This document shows positions 25,857 to 33,775 of a DNA stretch of 64,000 bases, one piece after another. The translations under genes and the position numbers were made by a program. This DNA is from an uncultured bacterium (GTDB lineage: Bacteria > Bacillota_I > Bacilli_A > Erysipelotrichales > Erysipelotrichaceae), in the NCBI GenBank assembly GCA_903847945.1, contig CAINEY010000044.1:58328-122327 (forward strand), in the 5' to 3' direction. The notes under the pieces are model-generated. The model was given only the letters and a program-made list of their open reading frames with translations. It was not told where the DNA came from and searched no databases. Every line of letters starts with the position of its first letter. Within the stretch, counting starts at the first letter, position 1.

Positions 25857-26908
25857 AAGGTTCCTTTCGAGGTCTCCTCCAGCGTGATCACCTGATGATT
25901 GGCCGCTTTGAGGATTCGATTCATGATGGCTTTCCCGACGCCTTGGTCGGGGATGGCGATAAAGTAGGCGTGAGTGATCTGTTGATCATCAAGCGCTCTC
26001 AGGGCTCCGAAGAGTTGATGGGCCATGTCGTCGAGATGAGCCCGTGAACCCAAATCGAGGTGGGTTCCGCCTTCAAGCTGATCCAACACTTCATGGGGTC
26101 CCAAAATACCTACTTTTGGATCTATGGCAATGGCTTGACGCAAGAAAATCAGGAGATCCTCATCCGAACCGGAAACAATCTCCAGCCGGGCTTGAGGAGC
26201 GTAATGCTTATACTTCATCCCCGGGGATTTCGGAGCGCCATCGACCAAGGATTCGGAGTGATCAAGGATCGGTTCGTGAAGCACGGCTTCAATCATCTCC
26301 TGCGTGATAGCTCCGGGACGTAAGATCACCGGAATCGGTCCGGTCGCATCGATCACGGTAGACTCAAGACCGATGGGCACATCTCCTCCATCGATCAAAA
26401 CATCGACTTTACCCGTGAAATCATTTTCCACATGGGAAAAACTCGTCGAGGAAGGTTTACCGGAGAGATTGGCTGACGGTGCCGCAATCGGAACATCGAC
26501 TAAACTCAACACAGCTTGAGCGACCGGATGGGATGGGATCCGGATGGCGACAGTCGAGAGCCCCCCGGTGGTACCTTGAGGGACACTGGCTTTCTTACGT
26601 AACACCAAGGTCATCGGTCCTGGCCAAAAGGCCTGAGCCAAGGCATCGATGTAGGCTTGTTCACGATAAGCCAGCGCATCGATCTGATCAAAACACGCCA
26701 CATGGACGATCAGTGGGTTATCGGAAGGACGGCCCTTAGCCGCATAGATTGCAGCTGCCGCCAGCGGATCCAAGGCATGTCCACCGATCCCATACACGGT
26801 TTCGGTTGGAAAGATTACTAATCCTCCGCTTAAAAGCGTCGCTTTGAGTTTTTCAGCGATTTCCGGTTTGTTCAGGTCTTGAGCTGTGATTTTTAACGTG
26901 TTCAACAT
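25853..26908 (-). CDS. ywlC: L-threonylcarbamoyladenylate synthase (Sua5 type)
   Basis: About 351 residues: a YrdC domain (~1-210) and a C-terminal Sua5 domain. It makes TC-AMP from threonine, bicarbonate and ATP for the t6A modification at tRNA position 37. Visible motifs are GGLVIFPTETVYGIGGHA, KGRPSDNPLIVH, PSANLSGKPSSTSF and SPGMKYKHYAP, the linker motif of Sua5. The open frame runs further upstream, but the ATG at 26908 starts the conserved part. A TATGAT box (26916-26921) ends seven bases before it and no ribosome site is seen, so the mRNA may be leaderless. Confidence 0.93.
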   Translation of the reverse strand: MLNTLKITAQDLNKPEIAEKLKATLLSGGLVIFPTETVYGIGGHALDPLAAAAIYAAKGRPSDNPLIVHVACFDQIDALAYREQAYIDALAQAFWPGPMTLVLRKKASVPQGTTGGLSTVAIRIPSHPVAQAVLSLVDVPIAAPSANLSGKPSSTSFSHVENDFTGKVDVLIDGGDVPIGLESTVIDATGPIPVILRPGAITQEMIEAVLHEPILDHSESLVDGAPKSPGMKYKHYAPQARLEIVSGSDEDLLIFLRQAIAIDPKVGILGPHEVLDQLEGGTHLDLGSRAHLDDMAHQLFGALRALDDQQITHAYFIAIPDQGVGKAIMNRILKAANHQVITLEETSKGTL

Positions 26909-26915
26909 CGTAATC

Positions 26916-26921
26916 ATCATA
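26916..26921 (-). promoter_or_regulatory. -10 box of the sua5 gene
   Basis: TATGAT on the minus strand, seven bases before the ATG at 26908; weak -35. Confidence 0.45.
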
Positions 26922-27022
26922 CACGATTCTGTTCGATTGAGCCACGATGGTCCCCTTCCTTTTGACAATTCCCCACACATTTCCCGTTATCCCAACGGAA
27001 ACAAAGGTTACACTGAACGCAT

Positions 27023-27829
27023 ATGAAACGTTATCTTCCGCAGTTAAGCGTACTGGTCGCCTTGGGGATGGCCATCCTGATTTGGGGTGCTTCCCCCAAC
27101 GATACCATCACCGTGACACGTTTTAATTTAACCATAACGTCATTCCCGGAAACCATGGATGGACTAACGATCGTCCAAGTTTCCGATCTGCACAATAAAT
27201 CGTTTGGTGATAACCAACAGGAGTTGATCGATCTTATCCTCGCCCTAGACCCCGATCTTGTGGCCTTCACCGGGGATATGGTGGATTCCTGGACGGCAGA
27301 GTATGATCACGCGTTAGTGCTCATCCAAGCCCTTTCTCACGTTGTTCCCGTCTATATTGTCGATGGCAATCACGACGCCCGGGAACCGGATTATCCGCTT
27401 CAAAAGGACGCCATGGAAGAAGCTGGTGGCATCGTCTTGGCGGATGAGTCGTTACGTTTCGGATCCATCAACTTGATCGGTCTCAAAGAACGCTTTGGGG
27501 TGTCGAATCGAGCTGATCCGGTCGCTGACCTGGTGGATGATGAACGCTTTAATCTGCTTTTGGCGCATCATCCGGCCGATTTCACGGATTACGCAGGGAT
27601 CAACGTGGATCTAGTCCTCACCGGACACGTCCATGGAGGTCAGTTTCGCTTCTTCGGAGTGGGGTTCGTTTCTCCGGATGAAGGACTCTTCCCCACCTAT
27701 CACGCCGGAAGCTACACGCAAGGCTCCACCACCATGATCGTCAGTCGAGGATTAGGTGAAAGTATCCTCCCATTACGCCTATTCAACGGTCCCGAACTGG
27801 TGGTTATCCGTTTAACCCATCAGAAGTAA
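27023..27829 (+). CDS. membrane-anchored metallophosphoesterase (YkuE-like)
   Basis: 268 residues. One N-terminal helix (~8-25) anchors a calcineurin-like phosphoesterase whose metal motifs are all present: QVSDLHN, FTGDMVDSW, DGNHDA, LAHHP and TGHVHGGQ. YkuE-type enzymes act at the membrane on unknown, possibly lipid or wall-related, substrates. No Shine-Dalgarno is seen. A TACACT box ends eight bases before the ATG. Monocistronic, ends in a shared terminator. Confidence 0.9.
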   Translation: MKRYLPQLSVLVALGMAILIWGASPNDTITVTRFNLTITSFPETMDGLTIVQVSDLHNKSFGDNQQELIDLILALDPDLVAFTGDMVDSWTAEYDHALVLIQALSHVVPVYIVDGNHDAREPDYPLQKDAMEEAGGIVLADESLRFGSINLIGLKERFGVSNRADPVADLVDDERFNLLLAHHPADFTDYAGINVDLVLTGHVHGGQFRFFGVGFVSPDEGLFPTYHAGSYTQGSTTMIVSRGLGESILPLRLFNGPELVVIRLTHQK

Positions 27830-27855
27830 AAACGATCCGATTATCGGATCGTTTT
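27828..27855. terminator. bidirectional terminator
   Basis: AAAACGATCCGA / TCGGATCGTTTT with a TTA loop; partly inside the end of the convergent ybaK-type gene. Confidence 0.92.
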
Positions 27856-28329
27856 GATTGACGAGACCTGCGCTTGAGTCAGCGCAATGAGATCATGAAC
27901 GGTCAGTTCGAGTTGTTGACCGATCCGGCCGGCAGAGACCAGGATCGAGGAATGATTGAGCACCGACTCATCGATCAGCGTTGGGTAAGCTTTCTTCATG
28001 CCCAACGGACTGCATCCACCGCGCACATACCCGGTCAACGTTAAGAGCTCCTTGACTTCCACCAAGGCGATGGATTTCTCACCCAAAACTTTGGCGGCTT
28101 TCTTGAGATCCAACTCATCGGCTCCGTTAATGACCGCGACTCCGATCCGTGAACTGCTGCCTTGAAAGACCAAGGTCTTATAGACCCGTTCAATGGGAAC
28201 TCCCACCTTTTGAGCCACTGTCAACGCATCGACGGCTACGCCATCGGAGGCATACGTATGCACGGTGTAGACAATGCCTTGTTTATCCAAGGCTCGAACC
28301 GCATTGGTTTTGGGAAGGCTAACGTCCAT
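27841..28329 (-). CDS. ybaK: YbaK/EbsC-type Cys-tRNA(Pro) deacylase
   Basis: 162 residues. Family motifs are the N-terminal KTNAVRALDKQGI, VPIERVYKTLVFQG, the LDLKKAAKVLGEKSIALVEVKELLTLTGYVRGGCSPLGMKK core and the C-terminal SAGRIGQQLEL. YbaK hydrolyses mischarged Cys-tRNA(Pro). The gene begins inside the end of the PHP-domain gene (11 bases of overlap) and has no clear ribosome site, so its translation is likely coupled. It is the last gene of a five-gene operon starting at 32563. Confidence 0.93.
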   Translation of the reverse strand: MDVSLPKTNAVRALDKQGIVYTVHTYASDGVAVDALTVAQKVGVPIERVYKTLVFQGSSSRIGVAVINGADELDLKKAAKVLGEKSIALVEVKELLTLTGYVRGGCSPLGMKKAYPTLIDESVLNHSSILVSAGRIGQQLELTVHDLIALTQAQVSSIKTIR

Positions 28330-29557
28330 AGAATAAGGCTTGATTGGCGGCTACCTGACCCTGAAGCTTCGCGAGTTCTTGGGCAGCATTGGCATCACCT
28401 TCCAGGTGAGCCAACATCCATTGTCCTTCTTCAGCGCATAAAGCGTCATGGGTCGGGAAGTACTCACGATGGAGGTACAGGGTGTACAGAACCAGTTCGA
28501 AGTCGCCGACAGGTCGGGGATCGTGATTGGGGCGGGCTTCAACAGCCACACTGCGGAACTCTCGTATCGCTGCAGCGACATCCGGAAGCTTTGGACTTGG
28601 GGCAAACAACACGGTGTAGTACCACCCGAATAAACCACGATCACAGCCGTGCGCATCACTGACCCCTACCACTGGGAATCGATTGCCGTGTTCGCGCTCA
28701 TGATGGAAACGGGCAACCTGAATCGCATTGGATTCGACTTCATGCGGCCAATACCCGCCGATGACTTCATAGGCATCAAAACGGTGGTCTTTCAGAATAG
28801 CCTCCGTCACCGCTTCGGCGATGTGATAGCCCTCATCGATCTGCCAATAGGGATGACAGAAGATGGCCACGCCTCCAACTTCACGAATACGATCAAACGT
28901 GAGATGACTGAGGGCGATTTCACGGTGCACCCGTTCATCGGAATGCTTGGGTGATGCGTTTACAGCGACTTCGATTTCGTGGGGATGGGTGTGCAGCCAG
29001 GTGTTGACGGACTCTGAACCACCGTAATGGATGATGTGGACGCCATTACCTGGCCCATGGACTTCTTCTCCGCGTTCCAAAGCCAAATCCAAGGGTAAGC
29101 CTTCAAAGGCTACTTGGGCTTCGATCGAGGGGGCATACGTGGCGTGATCGGTCAATGCCATGAAATCAAGCCCGATTTTTCGTCCTTTCGCCGCAACGAT
29201 AGCCGGTGCTTCGACACCGTCGGAACCGGTGGAATGCATGTGCATGTCCCCTTTATACGGATTGAGGGACCAGAGGGATTCCTCAAGCGAATAGAGTCGA
29301 AACTCGGCCAGATGACCTTCAGAGGTTGAAATCATCAGTTTGAATTCTTGTTGACCCGAGAGAGTCTGCGTGATTTGACAGGTTCCGTTCTCAACGATCC
29401 CGGTCTGACGCAAAGGAGCTTGATACGGCAGTTCGCTGCGATGACGGATCGGAAACCAGGTCAACTGCAGGATTGTCCCCTCCTTCACGTCCGCTCCGCT
29501 AATCGTAAAAACGGCGGGTTGGCCCGATCGGACCACCCGCGGTGTGCAAGTCATCAT
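28319..29557 (-). CDS. PHP-domain (CehA/McbA-type) metallohydrolase
   Basis: 412 residues. Residues ~1-100 form a beta-rich domain and 105-350 a PHP phosphoesterase fold: KGDMHMHSTGSDG, MALTDHATY, GGVAIFCHPYW and VGVSDAHG give the metal-binding His and Asp residues. The family hydrolyses phosphate or ester/carbamate substrates; nothing identifies the one used here. GGAG lies 8 bases before the ATG pair at 29557/29554. It overlaps the SDR gene by four bases. Confidence 0.87.
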   Translation of the reverse strand: MMTCTPRVVRSGQPAVFTISGADVKEGTILQLTWFPIRHRSELPYQAPLRQTGIVENGTCQITQTLSGQQEFKLMISTSEGHLAEFRLYSLEESLWSLNPYKGDMHMHSTGSDGVEAPAIVAAKGRKIGLDFMALTDHATYAPSIEAQVAFEGLPLDLALERGEEVHGPGNGVHIIHYGGSESVNTWLHTHPHEIEVAVNASPKHSDERVHREIALSHLTFDRIREVGGVAIFCHPYWQIDEGYHIAEAVTEAILKDHRFDAYEVIGGYWPHEVESNAIQVARFHHEREHGNRFPVVGVSDAHGCDRGLFGWYYTVLFAPSPKLPDVAAAIREFRSVAVEARPNHDPRPVGDFELVLYTLYLHREYFPTHDALCAEEGQWMLAHLEGDANAAQELAKLQGQVAANQALFYGR

Positions 29558-30510
29558 GTGGGGTTCTCCTTTGACGGCGTAACGCGTTCCAACGTCAAGG
29601 AGTCGATCCCCGTCAATGCGCAGGAAACGTTGAATACCTCGGGGCTGATCGAACGATCGGTGGCGTGTTTCGCCGGGACTTCTTCGACCGTCAAATGATA
29701 GAAGTGTCCGGATACCTTTTCCCGCTGCGGATCGGCCATTAAGGTGTAGATGGATTTGGCGGAAACTTCCGCATCTTTTAACATCGGTTGAATGACCAGT
29801 TTGGAGAACAAGCGATACAACCAGCCATTGTTTTGACCGATGTTGGAGCGGACATCGCCCGGATGCATCGCATTGATGGTAACTCCCGAACCTTGAAGGC
29901 GATCACTCAGTTCCAGCATCGTCAATAACTGAGCGCTTTTTGAAGCCCCATAACCCCGTAAACCGGTGTAATGGTGATGTTTCCAATCCAAGTCATCCAG
30001 ATGAACCGGACTGAAGCGATGCCCTTCCGAGTTGATGTCTAAAATGCGGGACGGCGCGCTGGCATTGAGTCGCGGCAAGAGCCGGCAGGTCAACACAAAG
30101 GCCGCCAGATGATTGACACAGAACACGGTTTCTAAACCCGCCTTGGTGAAGGTAAGCTTGGTGGAATGCATCCCGGCACAATTGATGAGTCCATCGATCC
30201 GATCGGTCACTTGAAGGATCTGATCGGCTGCCCGATGGACTTCATCCAAATCGGTGAAGTCGGCCTGTATCACTTTCACGTTGACCCCGGTCGAGGCAAT
30301 CAGGTCCGTTTGAACCTGGAGCGCCACTTTAGGATTTCGAGCCACAAGTACCAAATTCGCCCCTCCGGAAGCCAAAGCATGAGCGGTCTTCAAACCAATC
30401 CCGGAAGTCGCTCCGGTCAAGACAATGGTTTTTCCCTGAAGCGAGGCATGGGAAAAGGTCTGTTGGGCTTTTCTGTTTTTCAGAAACATCAATTCATCGG
30501 GATAATTCAC
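29554..30510 (-). CDS. short-chain dehydrogenase/reductase
   Basis: 318 residues, Rossmann fold. Cofactor motif TGATSGIGLKTAHAL (NADP-type, residues ~32-46), INCAGMHS, catalytic Ser in LDINSEGHR and YGASKSAQL for Tyr-x3-Lys. It resembles the retinol-dehydrogenase/WW-oxidoreductase branch of SDRs (LDDLDWKHHHYTGLRGYGASKSA region). The start is GTG with AAGGAG 5 bases upstream. It is within an operon that also encodes a CrtI-like oxidoreductase, so both may act on the same isoprenoid or lipid-like substrate (inference). Confidence 0.88.
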   Translation of the reverse strand: MNYPDELMFLKNRKAQQTFSHASLQGKTIVLTGATSGIGLKTAHALASGGANLVLVARNPKVALQVQTDLIASTGVNVKVIQADFTDLDEVHRAADQILQVTDRIDGLINCAGMHSTKLTFTKAGLETVFCVNHLAAFVLTCRLLPRLNASAPSRILDINSEGHRFSPVHLDDLDWKHHHYTGLRGYGASKSAQLLTMLELSDRLQGSGVTINAMHPGDVRSNIGQNNGWLYRLFSKLVIQPMLKDAEVSAKSIYTLMADPQREKVSGHFYHLTVEEVPAKHATDRSISPEVFNVSCALTGIDSLTLERVTPSKENPT

Positions 30511-30518
30511 AGGACTCC

Positions 30519-30959
30519 TTAACCGAATTTCTTCGTTAAAAACTTGCGGTAGTGCTTCTTAAAGTAGGGAATGTTGTTGAAGATATCGCCCCACAGGTCA
30601 TAGTAATCGCGCTGTTCGCAGATCCGTCCATCTTCACCGATGGTCAAACGGGTCGAACCAAACAAGGGGGTGGGTGGATACTTTGTAAACGACATCGTCA
30701 TGATCCACTCCATCAGGATCACATTATCCTTCTGAATGACATTGAGGAGATCCATGTTGAGGGATTTGCAGCGAGTGGCTAACCGTTCACACATGGCCAT
30801 GAAGGCTTCTTTCCCTTCGATGCGCTGGATCGAATCCTGAAAGACAATGGTGTCTGAATAATACGGAAACAAGTGCGACCAGTCGGGTTTCCCTTCCGTG
30901 TTGTAGGTCTTGGACCATAATTGTCGCACACTGGCTTCATTGAGGACTTCGATCGTCAT
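30519..30959 (-). CDS. NTF2/SnoaL-like fold protein
   Basis: 146 residues. The pattern W-K-YNTEGKPDWSHLFPYYSDTIVFQDSIQRIEGK matches the NTF2-like superfamily (SnoaL, limonene-epoxide hydrolase-like), small cone-shaped proteins that bind hydrophobic ligands or catalyse simple reactions. No specific role can be given. AGGAG precedes the ATG. The ATG overlaps the stop of the CrtI-like gene. Confidence 0.8.
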   Translation of the reverse strand: MTIEVLNEASVRQLWSKTYNTEGKPDWSHLFPYYSDTIVFQDSIQRIEGKEAFMAMCERLATRCKSLNMDLLNVIQKDNVILMEWIMTMSFTKYPPTPLFGSTRLTIGEDGRICEQRDYYDLWGDIFNNIPYFKKHYRKFLTKKFG

Positions 30960-32563
30960 TTTTTTCTCCTGGGTAAGTCTTTAAGCACAGCATCGGCAGC
31001 CAGTTTGCCGGTCATGATCGCAACGGGAACACCGGCTGGATTAAACGTCCACTGTCCGGCTTGTTTGATGGACGGGATCGGGGTTTTCACGGACTGACTG
31101 ACGCGTAAGAATTGCGTTTCCACCGGGAAAGGTTTATTAGCGAAGGACCATCCGGTCACCGAGCCTTCGTGGGCATTGGTGCGGGATTTGATCGTTAAGG
31201 GGGTTGCCAGATTAGTGTGTTTAACAGAGGCATGGAGTCCCGGCCACAGTTCTTCCAAGACACTGAGGAACTTGGCGGTAATGCGGGTCTTAAACACCGG
31301 AAGCAATCCAATCTTTGCGATGTGTTCCGTCAGGCCAAAATCAAAGAGCGTCGACAGAATCAGGGCCGTTTCTCCCTTGGGCGAAAGGCTGGGATCGCGT
31401 AAGGACGGAATCGAAATCTCAAACGTATTGGCTTCCACGATCGCATCCACATAACCCAGTAGACGATCTTTGTCGGTGGTCCAATTCCCCTGGTCATCTT
31501 TCAATGAGCTTAAGGGATAAGCGGACAGTCCGGTTAGTTTCGGGGTATAGAACGCATGCGGTCCGCTGGTGGAGGCAAACGTTGTGGAATCCTGATTGAC
31601 GATCACATATAAGGTCAAAATGGAATCGGCTCCGCGCATCGCCTTGAGTTCGGCTTGACGGCGAAGGACTTTTGATTTCAAGGCTTCCTCGTTCAAGGTG
31701 GAAAGATCTAAGGATCCATAGAAGGTATTCGTATCCCCTGCCCAGATGAGTTGCTGATACTGGACGGTTTCCCCGTCACACGTCACCAACGTTTTGTCCT
31801 GGGGGTTGATGGATTTCACTTCACACCCGTTGCGCAACTCCCCGCCATGTTGACGGATCACCGACAAGAGTGCATCGATGAGCGTCTGCGTTCCGCCTTT
31901 AGGGTAGTGATACATTTGGTAAAGGGTAAAGTACGACAACGCAAAGAAGGCCGGCGTCTGTGCGAAGAAGTGCTGGGCAATCATATCGATAAGGGCTTGA
32001 TTCGAGGTCATCTTCTTCAGATAGAGCTCGATCGGTTCCATGCGGCGCATGGCTCTGCGAATGTTGATGATGAACTTACCCATCCACGGTAATAGCGTCT
32101 TGGTGACGTAGTTCATATCATAGGGCTTCGGTAAAAACAACGGATTCTCGATCCCGTAGATGACATCCATCTGTTTCATGACGGTCCGGATGTCGATCAT
32201 GATGCGATCAATAGCGTCTTTGTCCGCAGGGAAAAGACGGATCAACATCGCCTGATAATCATCCAAGCCGTGTTCACTGTTCAAATCAATGCGTTGATCC
32301 GCAATTTGAATACGGATCGGATTGGGTTTAAAGTCAACCGATAAACCAAGTTGTTTCAACATCGGAAAAACGATTCCGGAATCGATGATGCCTCGGGCTC
32401 CTTTATCGACCCGGTGACCATATAAGTCAAACGAACCCAAAAGACCCCCAAAGGCTTGGTCTTTTTCAAATACCATGACCGAATGACCTTCGCGGGCTAT
32501 ATAGGCCGCAGCGGTCAGTCCGGCCGCTCCCCCTCCGACTACGATGACATCGGTTGTCTTCAT
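30956..32563 (-). CDS. CrtI/retinol-saturase-like FAD oxidoreductase
   Basis: About 535 residues. FAD-binding VVGGGAAGLTAAAYIAREGHSV starts at residue ~5; the C-terminus has the second FAD contact GQWTFNPAGVPVAIMTGKLAAD. The overall layout is that of phytoene desaturase, carotenoid isomerase and all-trans-retinol 13,14-reductase. Substrate unknown. The frame is open 35 codons further upstream, but GAGGGAG lies 8 bases before the ATG at 32563 and a TATACT -10 lies inside the longer frame, so the short start is right. It is the first gene of the operon to 27841. Confidence 0.88.
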   Translation of the reverse strand: MKTTDVIVVGGGAAGLTAAAYIAREGHSVMVFEKDQAFGGLLGSFDLYGHRVDKGARGIIDSGIVFPMLKQLGLSVDFKPNPIRIQIADQRIDLNSEHGLDDYQAMLIRLFPADKDAIDRIMIDIRTVMKQMDVIYGIENPLFLPKPYDMNYVTKTLLPWMGKFIINIRRAMRRMEPIELYLKKMTSNQALIDMIAQHFFAQTPAFFALSYFTLYQMYHYPKGGTQTLIDALLSVIRQHGGELRNGCEVKSINPQDKTLVTCDGETVQYQQLIWAGDTNTFYGSLDLSTLNEEALKSKVLRRQAELKAMRGADSILTLYVIVNQDSTTFASTSGPHAFYTPKLTGLSAYPLSSLKDDQGNWTTDKDRLLGYVDAIVEANTFEISIPSLRDPSLSPKGETALILSTLFDFGLTEHIAKIGLLPVFKTRITAKFLSVLEELWPGLHASVKHTNLATPLTIKSRTNAHEGSVTGWSFANKPFPVETQFLRVSQSVKTPIPSIKQAGQWTFNPAGVPVAIMTGKLAADAVLKDLPRRKK

Positions 32564-32628
32564 CGAACGTACTCCCTCAAGATTACTTTTTTTACAGTAT
32601 ACACGATAAGTGAGCGAACCGACTAGAG

Positions 32629-32643
32629 AATGCCTAAGGCATT
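32629..32643. promoter_or_regulatory. palindrome between the CrtI-like and NifX-like genes
   Basis: AATGCC-TAA-GGCATT, located where the -35 of the NifX-like gene would lie. Possible operator in this divergent promoter region. Confidence 0.4.
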
Positions 32644-32659
32644 TTATGGTTTTTTCGTG

Positions 32660-32665
32660 TATAAT
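32660..32665 (+). promoter_or_regulatory. -10 box of the NifX-like gene
   Basis: Perfect TATAAT, 20 bases before the ATG at 32686; TGGAGG ribosome site in between. Confidence 0.6.
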
Positions 32666-32685
32666 CATACCCGTTGGAGGTCACT

Positions 32686-33021
32686 ATGAAACTCGCCATT
32701 GCGTTAAATGATTCCCAGGTCCACGAATTCTTCGGATCCTGTAACACCTTCCTGATCGTTACCCACGATAACGGTCAGATCCAATCCACAGAAACCGTCT
32801 TCAATGATACGGAAACCCACAAACAACGTCCGGCTTATCTAAAAAGTCTAGGCGTTAACGCCTTGATTATCAAAGGGCTGGGCCTAACGGCATATGAGTT
32901 GTTAGTGGAAAACGGCATCACGGTCTATGCCTGTGATCCCATTCCCGTTGACGACGCGTTGAACCGTTATCTGACCAATCAACTGCCGATCATGCCTGCT
33001 CCGGAAGGCGCTCATTGCTAA
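32686..33021 (+). CDS. NifB/NifX-family iron-molybdenum cofactor-binding-like protein
   Basis: 111 residues. MKLAIALNDSQVHEFFGSCNTFLIV and the GVNALIIKGLGLTAYELLVENGI segment match the dinitrogenase iron-molybdenum cofactor biosynthesis fold (PF02579). No nitrogenase genes are near. Stand-alone members occur in many anaerobes and may carry iron-sulfur clusters. ATG 32686 follows TGGAGG by five bases; the longer TTG start lies inside that site. It ends in a terminator shared with pflA. Confidence 0.87.
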   Translation: MKLAIALNDSQVHEFFGSCNTFLIVTHDNGQIQSTETVFNDTETHKQRPAYLKSLGVNALIIKGLGLTAYELLVENGITVYACDPIPVDDALNRYLTNQLPIMPAPEGAHC

Positions 33022-33050
33022 AACACCCTTAACGGGTGTTTTGTTTTTTT
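33020..33050. terminator. bidirectional terminator
   Basis: AAAACACCC / GGGTGTTTT with a TTAAC loop and further T7; it contains the end of the NifX-like gene and reaches into the end of pflA. Confidence 0.9.
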
Positions 33051-33775
33051 AGAAACTCGACGCGCTCAATAAGCGCGGCTTCGAAGGCTTTGGCCTCCTG
33101 CAAGCCCATGGCCGGTACGCCTTCCAACGGATAGGTTAGGCTCAGTTTTGCGTACTTCGGTGTTCCCATCGTGTGATACGGCAGGATCTCAATGCGTTCG
33201 ATAAAGTCCAAACGGGCGATCGCCTGAGCCGTAGCTTCCAAATTCTCCAGGGTATCATTGCGTCCCGGGATCACCACCTGTCGGATCCACAAGGGGGTCT
33301 TGGCAGCTTGGGCGTGACGCAGAAAGTCATCCGTTACCGCTTTGTTTTGTGAAGTGAGGGCTTGATATACCTGCGCATCCGGAGTCTTCAGATCGTAGAT
33401 GATGAGATCGACGGCACTGACAATTTCTTCAACCAAGTGTTTCCCAAAGCCCGAAGTGTCCAAAGCCGTGTGGATTCCCGCAGCTTTGAAGGCACGAATG
33501 CAGGACAACAGAAACGGTGACTGCATGAGTGGTTCTCCCCCGCTGAAGGTCACACCGCCGACTTGACCGTAATAGGGCACATAACGGCGGATGCGCGATA
33601 ACAGGGATTCCACGGAGAGGTACTCCCCGCGTTGAGCTTGCCAAGTCTCCGGATTATGACAATACAAGCACCTTAGCGGACATCCCGCGAAGAAGAGGAC
33701 GGTCCGGATTCCCGGCCCATCCACAGTCCCAAACGGTTCAATCTTTTGAAGGTAACCCCAATCAGACGGATTCAT
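33029..33775 (-). CDS. pflA: pyruvate formate-lyase activating enzyme
   Basis: 248 residues, the normal length. A radical SAM enzyme that makes the glycyl radical on PflB. It contains [21 protein letters not shown] with the CxxxCxxC cluster motif [28 protein letters not shown] and LDTSGFG. The gene begins 14 bases inside the end of pflB, so both are translated from one mRNA. No separate promoter is visible. Confidence 0.97.
   Translation of the reverse strand: MNPSDWGYLQKIEPFGTVDGPGIRTVLFFAGCPLRCLYCHNPETWQAQRGEYLSVESLLSRIRRYVPYYGQVGGVTFSGGEPLMQSPFLLSCIRAFKAAGIHTALDTSGFGKHLVEEIVSAVDLIIYDLKTPDAQVYQALTSQNKAVTDDFLRHAQAAKTPLWIRQVVIPGRNDTLENLEATAQAIARLDFIERIEILPYHTMGTPKYAKLSLTYPLEGVPAMGLQEAKAFEAALIERVEFLKKQNTR

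Noticed and set aside
26909..26980. N-terminal extension of the sua5 frame
   Set aside because: The extension contains the likely promoter and adds residues with no match to the family N-terminus.
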